From contig NC_081547.1 of the NCBI RefSeq assembly GCF_901000735.1, positions 930,001 to 994,000 on the forward strand: a DNA stretch of 64,000 bases, read 5' to 3'. The position numbers were made by a program, and so were the translations under genes. The notes beneath the pieces were generated by a model. That model made no database searches, was not told where the DNA came from, and saw nothing but the letters and a program-made list of their open reading frames with translations. This DNA comes from Corylus avellana. Taxonomy: Eukaryota; Streptophyta; Magnoliopsida; Fagales; Betulaceae. Below are positions 34,839 through 44,783 of the stretch, piece by piece. Positions within the stretch are counted from its first letter, which is position 1; the number at the start of each line of letters is the position of its first letter.

Positions 34839-35843
34839 CTTAAAATCCAGGTGAGTGCGAGTGCATCAATTGCAATGGTTGCTCATGTTCCTCAGCTACC
34901 CCTTTCTTTCATCCGGTAAGAAAGCATAGGCGTCGAGAGCTATAATAGAAATGAACACAGAAAAAGCAGCACACACAGGTGGGGGGACCCCGGGCAAACT
35001 CCCGTGCGATCGCTCCCCTCGCACCAAAAAAAACGTACGTATTTTATTATGTTTTTTTTTGTGACCCGCCATGCAAGCGCACCTGTCATGGCAAAGGCCG
35101 GACGACAAAGATAAATCAGGACTCAGCCCCCATCAACCTCGGGCCTTTTGTCCCGATATTATCTTATACATCCACTTACATCATCAACCTCTTTGCTTGG
35201 GTATAGAATTACATCACACTGCCAAAATTGTGATTGTCAAAAAAACAAATCTGTTGTTGCACTGGGATTGAGCCACGTGTGGATCCGCAAGACTTGCCGA
35301 TAAATCAAACGCCGAGACAGCGGATAGAAAAGGCTGCTTCAACACCATGCCTGCAATGATCACAATCACAAAGCACAAGCACTCTCCAGGGCTGAAGTGA
35401 ATAAGCGGAGATACAAACCTTAGAAGCAAAACAGAAGCAGGTCCAGCAATAACGAATTGATTTGGAAAAAGAATTAAACCAAAAAAAGCCGATAAGAAAT
35501 CAAATCAAATAGAGAAGCGGTTTCAAATTCAAGCATTAGCAACCCAATCATCAACATCAGTTGGAGATGAATTCGAATCCAGACCTAGAACAGATCTCTC
35601 AGAAGTAAATTCTCGAAAAGCAAAACAGGTCAAACCAGAGTTTTTGCAGGGTCTATTGGCTTAACCTCTAGAAACCGCCATTGACGTGTAGCTCTCGAAG
35701 CAATCTAGCTGAATCCGAGAACGAAAAGCGTGGCAGAGAAGACATGCAGCATAGATCTGCAAAGGAAACACGAGAAAAGGGAGCAGAGGTAGCTGAGAGG
35801 CGTTGAATGAAAGGCAAAGGAGAATTAGGAGACAGCTGATATT
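34839..35843 (-). ncRNA. L2: paralogous structured noncoding RNA, copy 1
   Basis: Minus-strand layout parallels L1. A TATA box (35873-35867) precedes an exon 1 ending about 35666 (weak donor GAG|GTTAAG). An acceptor GATCATTGCAG|GCATGG comes before 35350, and a 512-nt exon 2 ends at TTTTAAG|GTATCC (34839/34838). Exon 2 holds the shared core at 35156-34983: HP1 (TCGGG/CCCGA), HP2 (35099-35063, the same GCCATG/CATGGC hairpin with a GGCCT/GGGTC base) and HP3 (GGGGA..CGGG/CCCG..TCCCC). Outside the core there is little similarity to L1. No ORF of note. It is probably a divergent family member of the same noncoding RNA gene as L1. Exon 1 limits are tentative. Confidence 0.55.
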
Positions 35844-35992
35844 TTGCTTGGTGATTACTGATTACATTTTATATTGCAATGGACGGCTGCAATTGGACTA
35901 CCACATTAACGATCGACGGATAATATATTACCACGTCTGTGGGTTGGTACACTAAATTCTAATTGGGTAATGCTGTTTTCGTTATATGAGAA

Positions 35993-36044
35993 TTTTAAGT
36001 GAAGTCATTTAATTAATTAATTAATTAAATGACTTCACTTAAAA
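35993..36044. repeat. Perfect 52-bp palindrome
   Basis: TTTTAAGTGAAGTCATTTAA continues through TTAATTAATTAA into its exact complement. In the inverted second copy (about 43395-43437) only one arm is present, so the palindrome is specific to one copy. Confidence 0.85.
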
Positions 36045-36595
36045 TCATTTAATTAATTAATTTTTTTTTTTTTAAAAAAAAAAAAACAAAATTAGTCCCG
36101 TGAAACGTGCAATATCAGCGAGAAAAAATAGGTGTGAAATCTCTTACAAAAATCGGAAGGAAAAAGTCCTGATGGGCTTTCGACGTGGCTCCATGAAAAT
36201 CGACGGCTTCTATGCGCTGGCCACAGTTCAACTTTATTTGTTCTTGACTTGTTGGTCGTCGTCATGAAACACGTTGGATTTTTTTCAAAAAAAAACAAAA
36301 AACAAAAAAGAAAGAAACACGTTGGATTTACTGACCTTGTCAAACACGTTGGACGGGCGTTTATACGTTAGTGCCACGGAGCTTATCCCTATTTAGAGCA
36401 TTGACATTGAAGGAGCAAAGTTGTATTTTTAGATTAGAAACGTTGAGATCAATAAATTTTTCATATTTTATCTATATTCTTTTACCGTTAGTCATTGAGT
36501 TTGTGGAGTTCATCGTTAACTTATGTAAAAACTATATAAGTTTATAAATCTAATAGTTGATTGTAAAGAAATAAAGAATATCTTCAAATTTAGAC

Positions 36596-37421
36596 GTTGC
36601 ACAAATTTCACCTTTTGTACAACCTACTCAATGAATGCCAAATAAACATGTTCCAAATTAGAAGATAGGTTTGGATACACTGAATTGTAACCTCATCATA
36701 AATCAAAACAAACAAAACCAACTTGACTGTTTCTGCTGCAACATGCCCTCTCTACCCAGCCCACACTGCCCAACCTGCATTGCTCTTCCCCGCACAGTTG
36801 GCTTCGAGAATCTCGCGTCCAGCCTACGCCGCCCAGCCCCATTAGAGAATATCTTCATTTGTAAGCCCCAATGTGGACGTTTCTTGTAACCCATTGTTTT
36901 CAATGGCTCACTATCACTTTTCCTTAAATAGTAGTTGAAAATATTATGGGTGTTTGTTTATTTGAGACCACAATTTCAGACCAAACGAAAAACAATAAAA
37001 CGCCGGTGGATTGGGCGTGGCGCCAGTGGACGTGGTGCAGGTGGGCTGGGCGTTTGAAGCTGCCGGATTTTTGAAGCCGGTTGCAGTGTTCCGGCATGGG
37101 TTGCAGTGGGCCGGCGTGGGTTGGGCGTTAAATCAACTTACCAGTGGATTGGGCGTGGTGCCGATGGCTGGGTGGGCTGGGCGTGGGTTGGGAGGGGTGC
37201 CGGCAGGGGATGGCGGCTGGCTATGCGCTGTGGGTCACTAGTGGGCTGGGCGTGGTGCCGATTGGGCATGAAGGACGGTGAGCTGGGGTTGGGTGTGAAG
37301 GATTGTATTAATCTTTGTTGGTTTTGATTTATGATGAGAGAATAATCAGATGTTTCTAATATGCAACATGCTGAGGTGTCTTTCATTGTGTTGGTTGCAC
37401 AAAAGGTGAATTTTGTGCAAC
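36596..37421. mobile_element. Inverted-repeat element with a GC-rich minisatellite core
   Basis: Inverted ends of about 120 bp: GTTGCACAAATTTCACCTTT on the left and the complement of GTTGCACAAAATTCACCTTT on the right, and internally ATCATAAATCAAAAC with its complement. The right end is itself a hairpin (GTTGCACAAAA/TTTTGTGCAAC). The core from 37000 to 37290 repeats GGGCTGGGCGTGG and GTGCCG variants. Long frames across the core are by-products of the repeats. Superfamily unknown; no target duplication found. Confidence 0.6.
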
Positions 37422-39410
37422 GTACACACAGAAGACGCAACCATAAAGGAATATGTGTTAAATATATGAAATTTATTGACTCATAATATTTCTCTTATCT
37501 AAAATGACTATTACAAGTAGCAAAACTTTTGTAGGGAGTCATTTTTTTTTTTTTATTATTATTTCTCTCACCCGTTTTCTTTTTTTTTCTAAAACTTTCT
37601 CCTATTATTTCTCTTCCACATCTCATTTTTTTTTAATTTTCTTTTACTATTTCTCTCAAGATATTTTCTTTCCCAAAAGTTAAAAAATATAATATTTAGA
37701 AAAAATACAATCTTTATAAAAAAAAAAGGGTTAAATACTATTTCAGTGCCCGTGGTTCGTACTAAAATCAAATAGCCACCTCAATTTTCAAAAATATTAC
37801 AAATGGTACATGTGGTAAGCCAATAAACTTACTTTGTACCTCCATTAAGATTTCGTTAAGTATTTTAACGAAAAGCCATATTACCCTTACATGTGGGCAC
37901 CATGTGGTGTGGTACCTGAATTTTTGGTGCTAAGTCATTTTTTTTAATAAAAAATAAAAACAAAAAAAAAAATAAAAAAATAAAAAACCTGCGTACTGCC
38001 TAAAGAAAAACCAGTGTTCTCTCCATTCTCCTCTCCCCCAACCCCCTAGGTTTTTGCTGGACCCAAATACCATCTTCGCCATCCCTCCCTCAACGCTGTT
38101 GCAGTTGCCGTCGCCGTCCCTCAACGCCGTTGGTCTTCCTCAAAGAAAAGATTTTCCCCCATTACCCAGCAAGCCATGCGTGAACCTGATGAACCCATAA
38201 AACAGGGTTCTTGTCATGTGGATGTGCCTGAACCTGCTGCAGAAGGAACGAAAATCGCTAAAAACTCTAGAATCCAAGTTTCACAAGTTTGGTAATGGGA
38301 ATGAGATGCCTGATTCGCTACATAGGCTAAGGATTGATGATAAATGAAATTATGTAGCTCAAAATCCTTAATGATTTGCCAAAATCCTTAATGATTTGCA
38401 GTGATATGAAAATCACTTGATGCCCATTCGTTTTGTTGGAGTGGCCAGAGAAGGAATGTTGTCTTTCTTTTTGTTCCTACCGTTCTAGTTATACCGTCAA
38501 ATGAATGTAATAGTAGTGGCTTATATTATCCCTTCGTGAATTCAGAGGGAAAAGCTAATATGGTTCTTGTAACTTAACAAATAAGTTTGCTAAGTTCACA
38601 AAGCCTGCTATTAAAATCAAAAGGATTTCCCTTGAGCAGTTTGCTGCTTGGAATTCTTCTTCTCTTCCAGTTAGAGAATCATGGACCCCTCCCTCGACCG
38701 CGACTGCGACGGCGTTGAGAGGGACGGTGATGACAACGGCAACGGCGTTGAGGGAGGGATGGCGAAGATGGTATTTGGGTCCTGCAAAAACATAGGGGGT
38801 TGGGGGAGAGGAGAATGGAGAGAACACTTGTTTTTCTTTTGTGTTTTTTCTTTAGGCAGTAGGCAGGTTTTTCTAATTTTGGTTTTTTTTTTTTTTTTTT
38901 TAATTAAAAAAAATACGTGGCACCCAAAAATTCAGATACCACACCACGTGGCACCCACGACGTGTAAGGGTGACATAGCGTTCTGTTAAAAAAACTTAAC
39001 GGAACGAAATCTTAACGAAGGTATCAAATGGGTTTATGAGCTTACCACAACTACCATTTGCGATATTTTTGAAAACTCAGGTAATTATTTGATTTTGGTC
39101 CAAACCATAGGTACTAGAATAGTATTTAAGTATTTAACCCTAAAAAAAAAATTAAAAAAAAAATTAAATGATATAGATAAAAATATAACTAATCATATAT
39201 AGGATGCCTTTAAAAATTTATTAGCTAAGAGCATTCCCAATAAAGGAGCAAAATTATACTTTTATCTAAAATGGCTAATCAAATTTGTAAAAAAACCCCA
39301 CATTGGATTAGCAAAAAAAAAATCCAAAATGGATATTTTATTAGACTAAGCAAAAAAAAAAAATGTTACATGTAGCGCACTTTTCCCATGAGCCATTTCA
39401 TTTTTTTATT
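37237..39410. repeat. Segment also present at 44784-46932
   Basis: Direct copy at 44784-46932, diverged in the left part and essentially identical from about 38555/46077 onward. Both ends of the second copy are 100-N gaps. Confidence 0.9.
37728..39140. mobile_element. Mutator-like nonautonomous element with ~400-bp inverted repeats
   Basis: Ends GGGTTAAATAC and its complement. The inverted repeats continue inward for roughly 400 bp each, through GTGGTAAGC, CCGTTAAG, CCACGTGGTGTGGTA and a GC-rich inner part (CCCTCAACGCCGTTG). Long inverted repeats of this size are characteristic of Mutator-like elements. The middle (about 38150-38690) is not transposon-like. It includes a frame with MREPDEPIKQGSC and RIQVSQVW, and another with KPAIKIKRISLEQFAAW ending in a possible donor, which look like captured host exons (Pack-MULE pattern). 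No transposase. The element lies inside a Harbinger-type MITE. Confidence 0.7.
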
Positions 39411-39730
39411 ATTTCTCCTCACATGTTTTTTTTTTTTTCCCACAATTTTCTTTTGCTATTTCTCTCCTACATCTCTTTTTTTTTTTCCAAAATTTTATCC
39501 TAGCTACTATTTCTCTCTCCATATCTTTTTTTTTTCCCCAAAAGTTGAAAAATAGGATATTTAAGAAAAATACAATTCCTATAAACAAATAATAATAATA
39601 TTTAAATGATATGGATAAAAATATAGCTAATCATATGTAGGAGGCATTTAAAAATTCCTTAGTTAAACTAGATAAAATAAGTTTTGATAAGTCATTTTAC
39701 ATAAAAATTTGACTCATCCATTAGGAATAC
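39234..39730. mobile_element. Degenerate PIF/Harbinger-type MITE
   Basis: Begins TAAGAGCATTCCCAATAAAG; the interior and right end (ATTTGACTCATCCATTAGGA) match the family at 31110-31456 with many changes. Confidence 0.5.
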
Positions 39731-39813
39731 TTGCTAAACTAAATAAAGTCAATTTTGACTTTTGACTGTTGAGGAGCTATTTTGCATACAAATTTAACGG
39801 GACATAATTAGCC

Positions 39814-39850
<37 letters not shown>

Positions 39851-41089
39851 GGTAAACGAGGACCTATTCGCATGGTTATACTTAACTTTGTTTGGTAAAG
39901 CTATCTCTTCTTTTACTATTTATTTTTAAAATAAAAATATTAACAAGTAGTTTAAAATACAAAACATTCACCAAACAATAAAAATTATTTTCATATATAC
40001 AGCGTATTTTCAAAAATAAAAAATAAAAAACATTTTAACAAACAAAGTCAATATTGTATCAATATTCAATACATAGATAATAGATATACTCTTGTAATAC
40101 CATTTGCTAAAGGTCCCTGGAGGGCCTACTTAAACCCAGTGAAACATGTTGTCGCATGGCTCAAGAATGTGATCAAATCAATATTTTGTTAGCCTGTACT
40201 TAAAAAGCTCTAAAACAATCTAAAACATATTCTTAGCTTTTGGACGAAGAATATATCATATTCAGACGAGAAATAACATAAAGGGTTCAATCAACATAAC
40301 GTTTGGACAGGAATAAACCATATTTGGACGATAAACAATATTATGGATAGGTTTGGTATGCTAAAATTATTGTTATTATATTTTAATCAAATTCCATAAA
40401 AACATTGTAAGCCGAAAAATTACATTTCAAAAAACCACCTCAATCCATGGTCGTCCCCCACTCTAGTGGGGAACTCTAGTAGACGAAGAATAAATCATAT
40501 TTGAACGAAAAATAATATTTAGGTGTGCCCCTTCAAAAACGTCGTATTAACTACTTGTGCATCAAAGTAATCGATGTGCGATAAATTGTAAAAACATACT
40601 TGAACACCTAAATATTATTTTCCATTTGGACGGCCTTTTTTATGCTTCTATTGTAATATTAAATAACATCACCTTTTTTTAAAAAAAAAATATTTAAGCT
40701 GCAGAAAGCGTGTCTAAACTTTAAATACTCCACCAATAAAGCTTAAATTATGCTTCTATTGCAATATTAAATAACAGAGTGATGATAAAGGGAACGCCAA
40801 GCGTGCCCACGCCCGGCTGATTTAATATTTTATTATAATAAAATAAAATATTTTATTATTTTAATTAAAAAAAAAAAAAAGTCAGGCGTGCATGAACAAT
40901 ACCAAGGATCTATAACATAAAAGCCAAAATTTATTTAGGGAAAAAAAAAAAGAGGGGAGAAGAAAAAATAGCTGTCCCGAGCAACATTAATACATAGAGA
41001 CAGACGTACATGGAGAAAGACAAGCAGCAGCTCACACATCGTTAGCCATGGCTATACGGAAAACAAAGGTTACGGATAGTATTTAAAAT
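39731..41089. other. Intergenic downstream of the mitochondrial-type gene
   Basis: AT-rich. 40796-40900 has GCCAAGCGTGCCCACGCC on one side and GTCAGGCGTGCATGAAC on the other of an AT-rich stretch, a possible MITE related in its ends to the 71-bp element at 28187. Also a short CCCCACTCTAGTGGGG palindrome near 40456. No gene. Confidence 0.35.
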
Positions 41090-41546
41090 CTAAGAATTTG
41101 CGTTGGTCTGGTGTCTCGCTTTTTCCTTCTCCTTCACTTCGCTCCCTTGGGACTTGTCATAAGCTTCACGTACAATTCCAAATATGCAAATTAAAAGTTT
41201 AATAATAAATAAAATAATTATGGGTAGAATATAAATTAAATAATTAAATTCTAGTACAAATAAATAGTAATTTAATCGTAGTAAATATAAAGAAGTGATG
41301 ATTTAAAAGTAAAGATGAAGTTATATCTTATATGCAACTTTCACTTGCCACCGCAAAATATTGTCTCAATTAAAATTCCGTGACGAAAATTGTCTTTAAC
41401 TCGGCCCATCAACCGGGCTTGTCTTTAAAACGCGTCTCTAGAATGCATGTAAGCGGAATTTCCTCCCAAATGCATGGATTTCTTCCGATTCAATTCAATG
41501 CATGTATGTAGACGAATTTCTTACCTGCATTCTAGAGAAATTTCCT

Positions 41547-41577
<31 letters not shown>

Positions 41578-42516
41578 TAGAATGCATGTAAGAGGAATTT
41601 TCTCCCAAATGCATGAATTTCTTCCGATTCAATTCAATGCGTGTATGTAAGATAAATTTCTTACATGCATTCTAGAGAAATTTCCTCTTAAATACAAAAA
41701 ATTTCTTCAAATTGTGTTTATAAAATATCATATATATTTGAAATAGAGTAATACTCAACTCATATCCTACGCCCATATAATTAAATTGATGTGACAATTT
41801 TCATAACTTCTTGAATCAGAATTTATTAAAAAAAAAAAAAAGTCTAAGGATTAATGTGCTCATTAGGCCATTTAAAGAGGGGGGATACGAGTTGGGTATT
41901 TAAGCATTACTCTTTTAAAAAAAAATTCCTGAAAAGCTCACTTTAATTTGTTGGTCTAAGTGCTTTTTTAGTTATTAAAAATAAACTCCCTAGCACAAAA
42001 CTAAACATGCCCTTAATAGACTAAATTTGTAGAAGAACTAAACTTTTTCCGTACGTGTATTGGATGAGGGACTTACCAGGGTGATTTTCATGGACATGCC
42101 CATCCTGCTCAGGCTTTGGAATAGACTGGTTGCCTCCATATATCCCACCAAATCCTTCCTCATCCGACCTGGTGGAGTACCCCTCGCCAAACGAATGAGA
42201 CATCACGTCCCTTACCACATACACCCACAACAATTCCAAGCACATCAAATAAGACTAAAGAGATATTGTTTGAAACTGATTTAAATAAATAAATAAAAGG
42301 AAAAAAAAAAAAAAAAAAACCAACAACTAACCCAGTTTTCTCGTTTGGGTTGTGGGCCTTGTCCGTCTTATGCTTGTTATCAGGTTGCTGGCTCGCCATA
42401 GTTGCGCCCTTCCTGAATCCGATCCCACACGCTTTCCGGCCAGCGTTATACGGCAGAGGTGCTGAGAACAAAGTAGGTGGATGTATTCGAGTTGATCGGA
42501 TAATTGCGTAATTCAT
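41090..42516 (-). CDS. Small hydrophilic plant protein, probably mitochondrial, 3 exons
   Basis: Exons on the minus strand: 42516-42332, 42210-42077 and 41163-41090. The phases match at both junctions (2 nt + 1 nt gives Gly; 1 nt + 2 nt gives Ala) and borders are GG|GTTAGT and CTG|GTAAGT with AG acceptors. Product 130 residues. Residues 1-39 contain six Arg/Lys and no Asp or Glu (MNYAIIRSTRIHPPTLFSAP, ending RKGAT), as in mitochondrial presequences. The rest is hydrophilic: MASQQPDNKHKTDK, GEGYSTRSDEEGFGGIYGG and a charged tail EVKEKEKARHQTNANS. An in-frame internal ATG at 42399 would give 91 residues without the presequence. A TATA-like box at 42535-42542 is close to the first ATG, so the start is uncertain. 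I do not recognise a named family; function unknown. Confidence 0.7.
41438..41690. repeat. Tandem pair of inverted-repeat units around a microsatellite
   Basis: Two units of about 105 bp, each opening TAGAATGCATGTAAG and closing with CTTAC(A/C)TGCATTCTAGA, so each can fold on itself. They are separated by (AT)n(AG)n. The second copy (48130-48400) has a longer microsatellite (48236-48294). Confidence 0.75.
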
Positions 42517-42534
42517 CTTTGTGCCTCTCTGGGT

Positions 42535-42542
42535 CTTTATAT
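42535..42542 (-). promoter_or_regulatory. TATA-like box of the small three-exon gene
   Basis: ATATAAAG on the minus strand. Its usual 30-nt spacing puts the start near 42512, which would leave out the ATG at 42516 and favour the ATG at 42399. If transcription starts further upstream, the longer product is made. Confidence 0.4.
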
Positions 42543-42942
42543 CACTAGCTTAAGCTAAATATACAAGATCCGCTTTGGAGTGAGAGAAGATATTGTCAGC
42601 AACGACGTCCGATTCAAGGGACCAGAAAACCCGATTCTACGTATGACACGTAGAATTTGATTGCACACGAGTCATGTTATCAGAGTGTTTGAGTGTTATA
42701 AATGTCACATCGGCCACCTTATGAATCTTAAACTTATCGATGGTGCTCAAAAAAAAAAAAAAAAACAAAAAAAAAGGCTTATCGATGTTTTTGCTGCAAA
42801 TTAATGGCGAAAGCTCGTGACGAGAAGTGAATTTTGCCCTTGCCCCTTTCATAACTTAAGCGTGAATAGAATACGGTGATGTCTTACCAAAAAAAAATGA
42901 AACAGAACACGGTGATGTTATACTTTGCACTACAGTCATATT

Positions 42943-43042
42943 NNNNNNNNNNNNNNNNNNNNNNNNNNNNNNNNNNNNNNNNNNNNNNNNNNNNNNNNNN
43001 NNNNNNNNNNNNNNNNNNNNNNNNNNNNNNNNNNNNNNNNNN
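42943..43042. other. Assembly gap, 100 N
   Basis: Exactly 100 N, between 34.7-42.9 kb and the inverted second copy of its first part. Confidence 0.99.
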
Positions 43043-43553
43043 AACTTTGCTCCTTCAATGTCAATGCTCTACATAGGGATAAGCTCCGTGGCACTAACGT
43101 ATAAACGCCCGTCCAACGTGTTTGACAAGGTCAGTAAATCAACGTGTTTCTTTCTTTTTTTGTTTTTTTGAAAAAAATCCAACGTGTTTCAAGACGACCA
43201 ACAAGTCAAGAACAAATAAAGTTGAACTGTGGCCAGCGCATAGAAGCCGTCGATTTTCATGGAGCCACGTCGAAAGCGCATCAGGATTTTTTCCTTCCGA
43301 TTTTAGTAAGAGATTTCACACCTATTTTTTCTCGCTGATATTGCACGTTTCACGGGACTAATTTTGTTTTTTCTTTTTCTTTTTTTTAAAAAAATTAATT
43401 AATTAATTAATTAATTAAATGACTTCACTTAAAATTCTCATATAACGAAAACAGCATTACCCAATTAGAATTTAGTGTACCAACCCACAGACGTGGTAAT
43501 ATATTATCCGTCGATCGTTAATGTGGTAGTCCAATTGCAGCCGTCCATTGCAA

Positions 43554-43560
43554 TATAAAA
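43554..43560 (+). promoter_or_regulatory. TATA box of L2 (copy 2)
   Basis: TATAAAA about 30 nt before the inferred start of L2; the same motif is at 35873-35867 (minus) in copy 1. Confidence 0.5.
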
Positions 43561-43584
43561 TGTAATCAGTAATCACCAAGCAAA

Positions 43585-44577
43585 ATATCAGCTGTCTCCT
43601 AATTCTCCTTTGCCTTTCATTCAACGCCTCTGCTCCCTTTTCTCGTGTTTCCTTTGCAGATCTATGCTGCATGTCTTCTCTGCCACGCTTTTCGTTCTCG
43701 GATTCAGCTAGATTGCTTCGAGAGCTACACGTCAATGGCGGTTTCTAGAGGTTAAGCCAATAGACCCTGCAAAAACTCTGGTTTGACCTGTTTTGCTTTT
43801 CGAGAATTTACTTCTGAGAGATCTGTTCTAGGTCTGGATTCGAATTCATCTCCAACTGATGTTGATGATTGGGTTGCTAATGCTTGAATTTGAAACCGCT
43901 TCTCTATTTGATTTGATTTCTTATCGGCTTTTTTTGGTTTAATTCTTTTTCCAAATCAATTCGTTATTGCTGGACCTGCTTCTGTTTTGCTTCTAAGGTT
44001 TGTATCTCCGCTTATTCACTTCAGCCCTGGAGAGTGCTTGTGCTTTGTGATTGTGGTCATTGCAGGCATGGTGTTGAAGCAGCCTTTTCTATCCGCTGTC
44101 TCGGCGTTTGATTTATCGGCAAGTCTTGCGGATCCACACGTGGCTCAATCCCAGTGCAACAACGGATTTGTTTTTTTGACAATCACAATTTTGGCAGTGT
44201 GATGTAATTCTATACCCAAGCAAAGAGGTTGATGATGTAAGTGGATGTATAAGATAATATCGGGACAAAAGGCCCGAGGTTGATGGGGGCTGAGTCCTGA
44301 TTTATCTTTGTCGTCCGGCCTTTGCCATGACAGGTGCGCTTGCATGGCGGGTCACAAAAAAAAACATAATAAAATACGTACGTTTTTTTTGGTGTGAGGG
44401 GAGCGATCGCACGGGAGTTTGCCCGGGGTCCCCCCACCTGTGTGTGCTGCTTTTTCTGTGTTCATTTCTATTATAGCTCTCGACGCCTATGCTTTCTTAC
44501 CGGATGAAAGAAAGGGGTAGCTGAGGAACATGAGCAACCATTGCAATTGATGCACTCGCACTCACCTGGATTTTAAG
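43585..44577 (+). ncRNA. L2: paralogous structured noncoding RNA, copy 2 (inverted)
   Basis: Reverse-complement copy of L2. TATAAAA at 43554-43560, exon 1 to 43750, exon 2 44066-44577, again exactly 512 nt. The core is 44260-44433 with HP2 at 44317-44353. One base differs from copy 1 in the core (GGTGCGAGG/GGTGTGAGG), outside the helices. Exon 1 differs by an 11-bp indel near 43630. Confidence 0.55.
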
Positions 44578-44683
44578 GTATCCTCTTACCAAGTCATTTA
44601 TTCAGCTTTAGATTTTAATTGTGAAGGTAAAAAGTCTAATGAAATATTAGCCAAGGGTCCGTTTTGGCGGCCGATTTAAAAAA

Positions 44684-44783
44684 NNNNNNNNNNNNNNNNN
44701 NNNNNNNNNNNNNNNNNNNNNNNNNNNNNNNNNNNNNNNNNNNNNNNNNNNNNNNNNNNNNNNNNNNNNNNNNNNNNNNNNNN
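44684..44783. other. Assembly gap, 100 N
   Basis: Exactly 100 N. It replaces most of the GC-rich element seen at 36596-37421. Confidence 0.99.

Larger units (their letters stand above)
34733..36422. repeat. Segment also present inverted at 43043-44683
   Basis: The whole block, including noncoding locus L2, reappears as its reverse complement with few changes. Its counterpart lies between two 100-N gaps, as expected for a separate contig placed in the wrong orientation. Confidence 0.9.
40342..42942. repeat. Segment also present at 47033-49659
   Basis: Nearly identical direct copy at 47033-49659, which includes the small three-exon gene. Copy 1 ends at a 100-N gap; copy 2 begins right after one and then continues into unique sequence. 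Confidence 0.92.
43043..44683. repeat. Inverted second copy of 34733-36422
   Basis: Reverse complement of 36422-34733, bounded by 100-N gaps at both ends. Confidence 0.9.

Noticed and set aside
34979..35206. Frames over the L2 core
   Set aside because: Same reason as for L1: peptides differ between L1 and L2 although the nucleotide core is shared.
37011..37440. Several 70-100 codon frames in the GC-rich minisatellite
   Set aside because: By-products of GGGCTGGGCGTGG repeats in several frames on both strands.
38555..38989. Frames of 90-102 codons in the Mutator-like element
   Set aside because: They run across the inverted repeats (CAACGCCGTTG repeats) and poly-F/K tracts; not genes in their own right.
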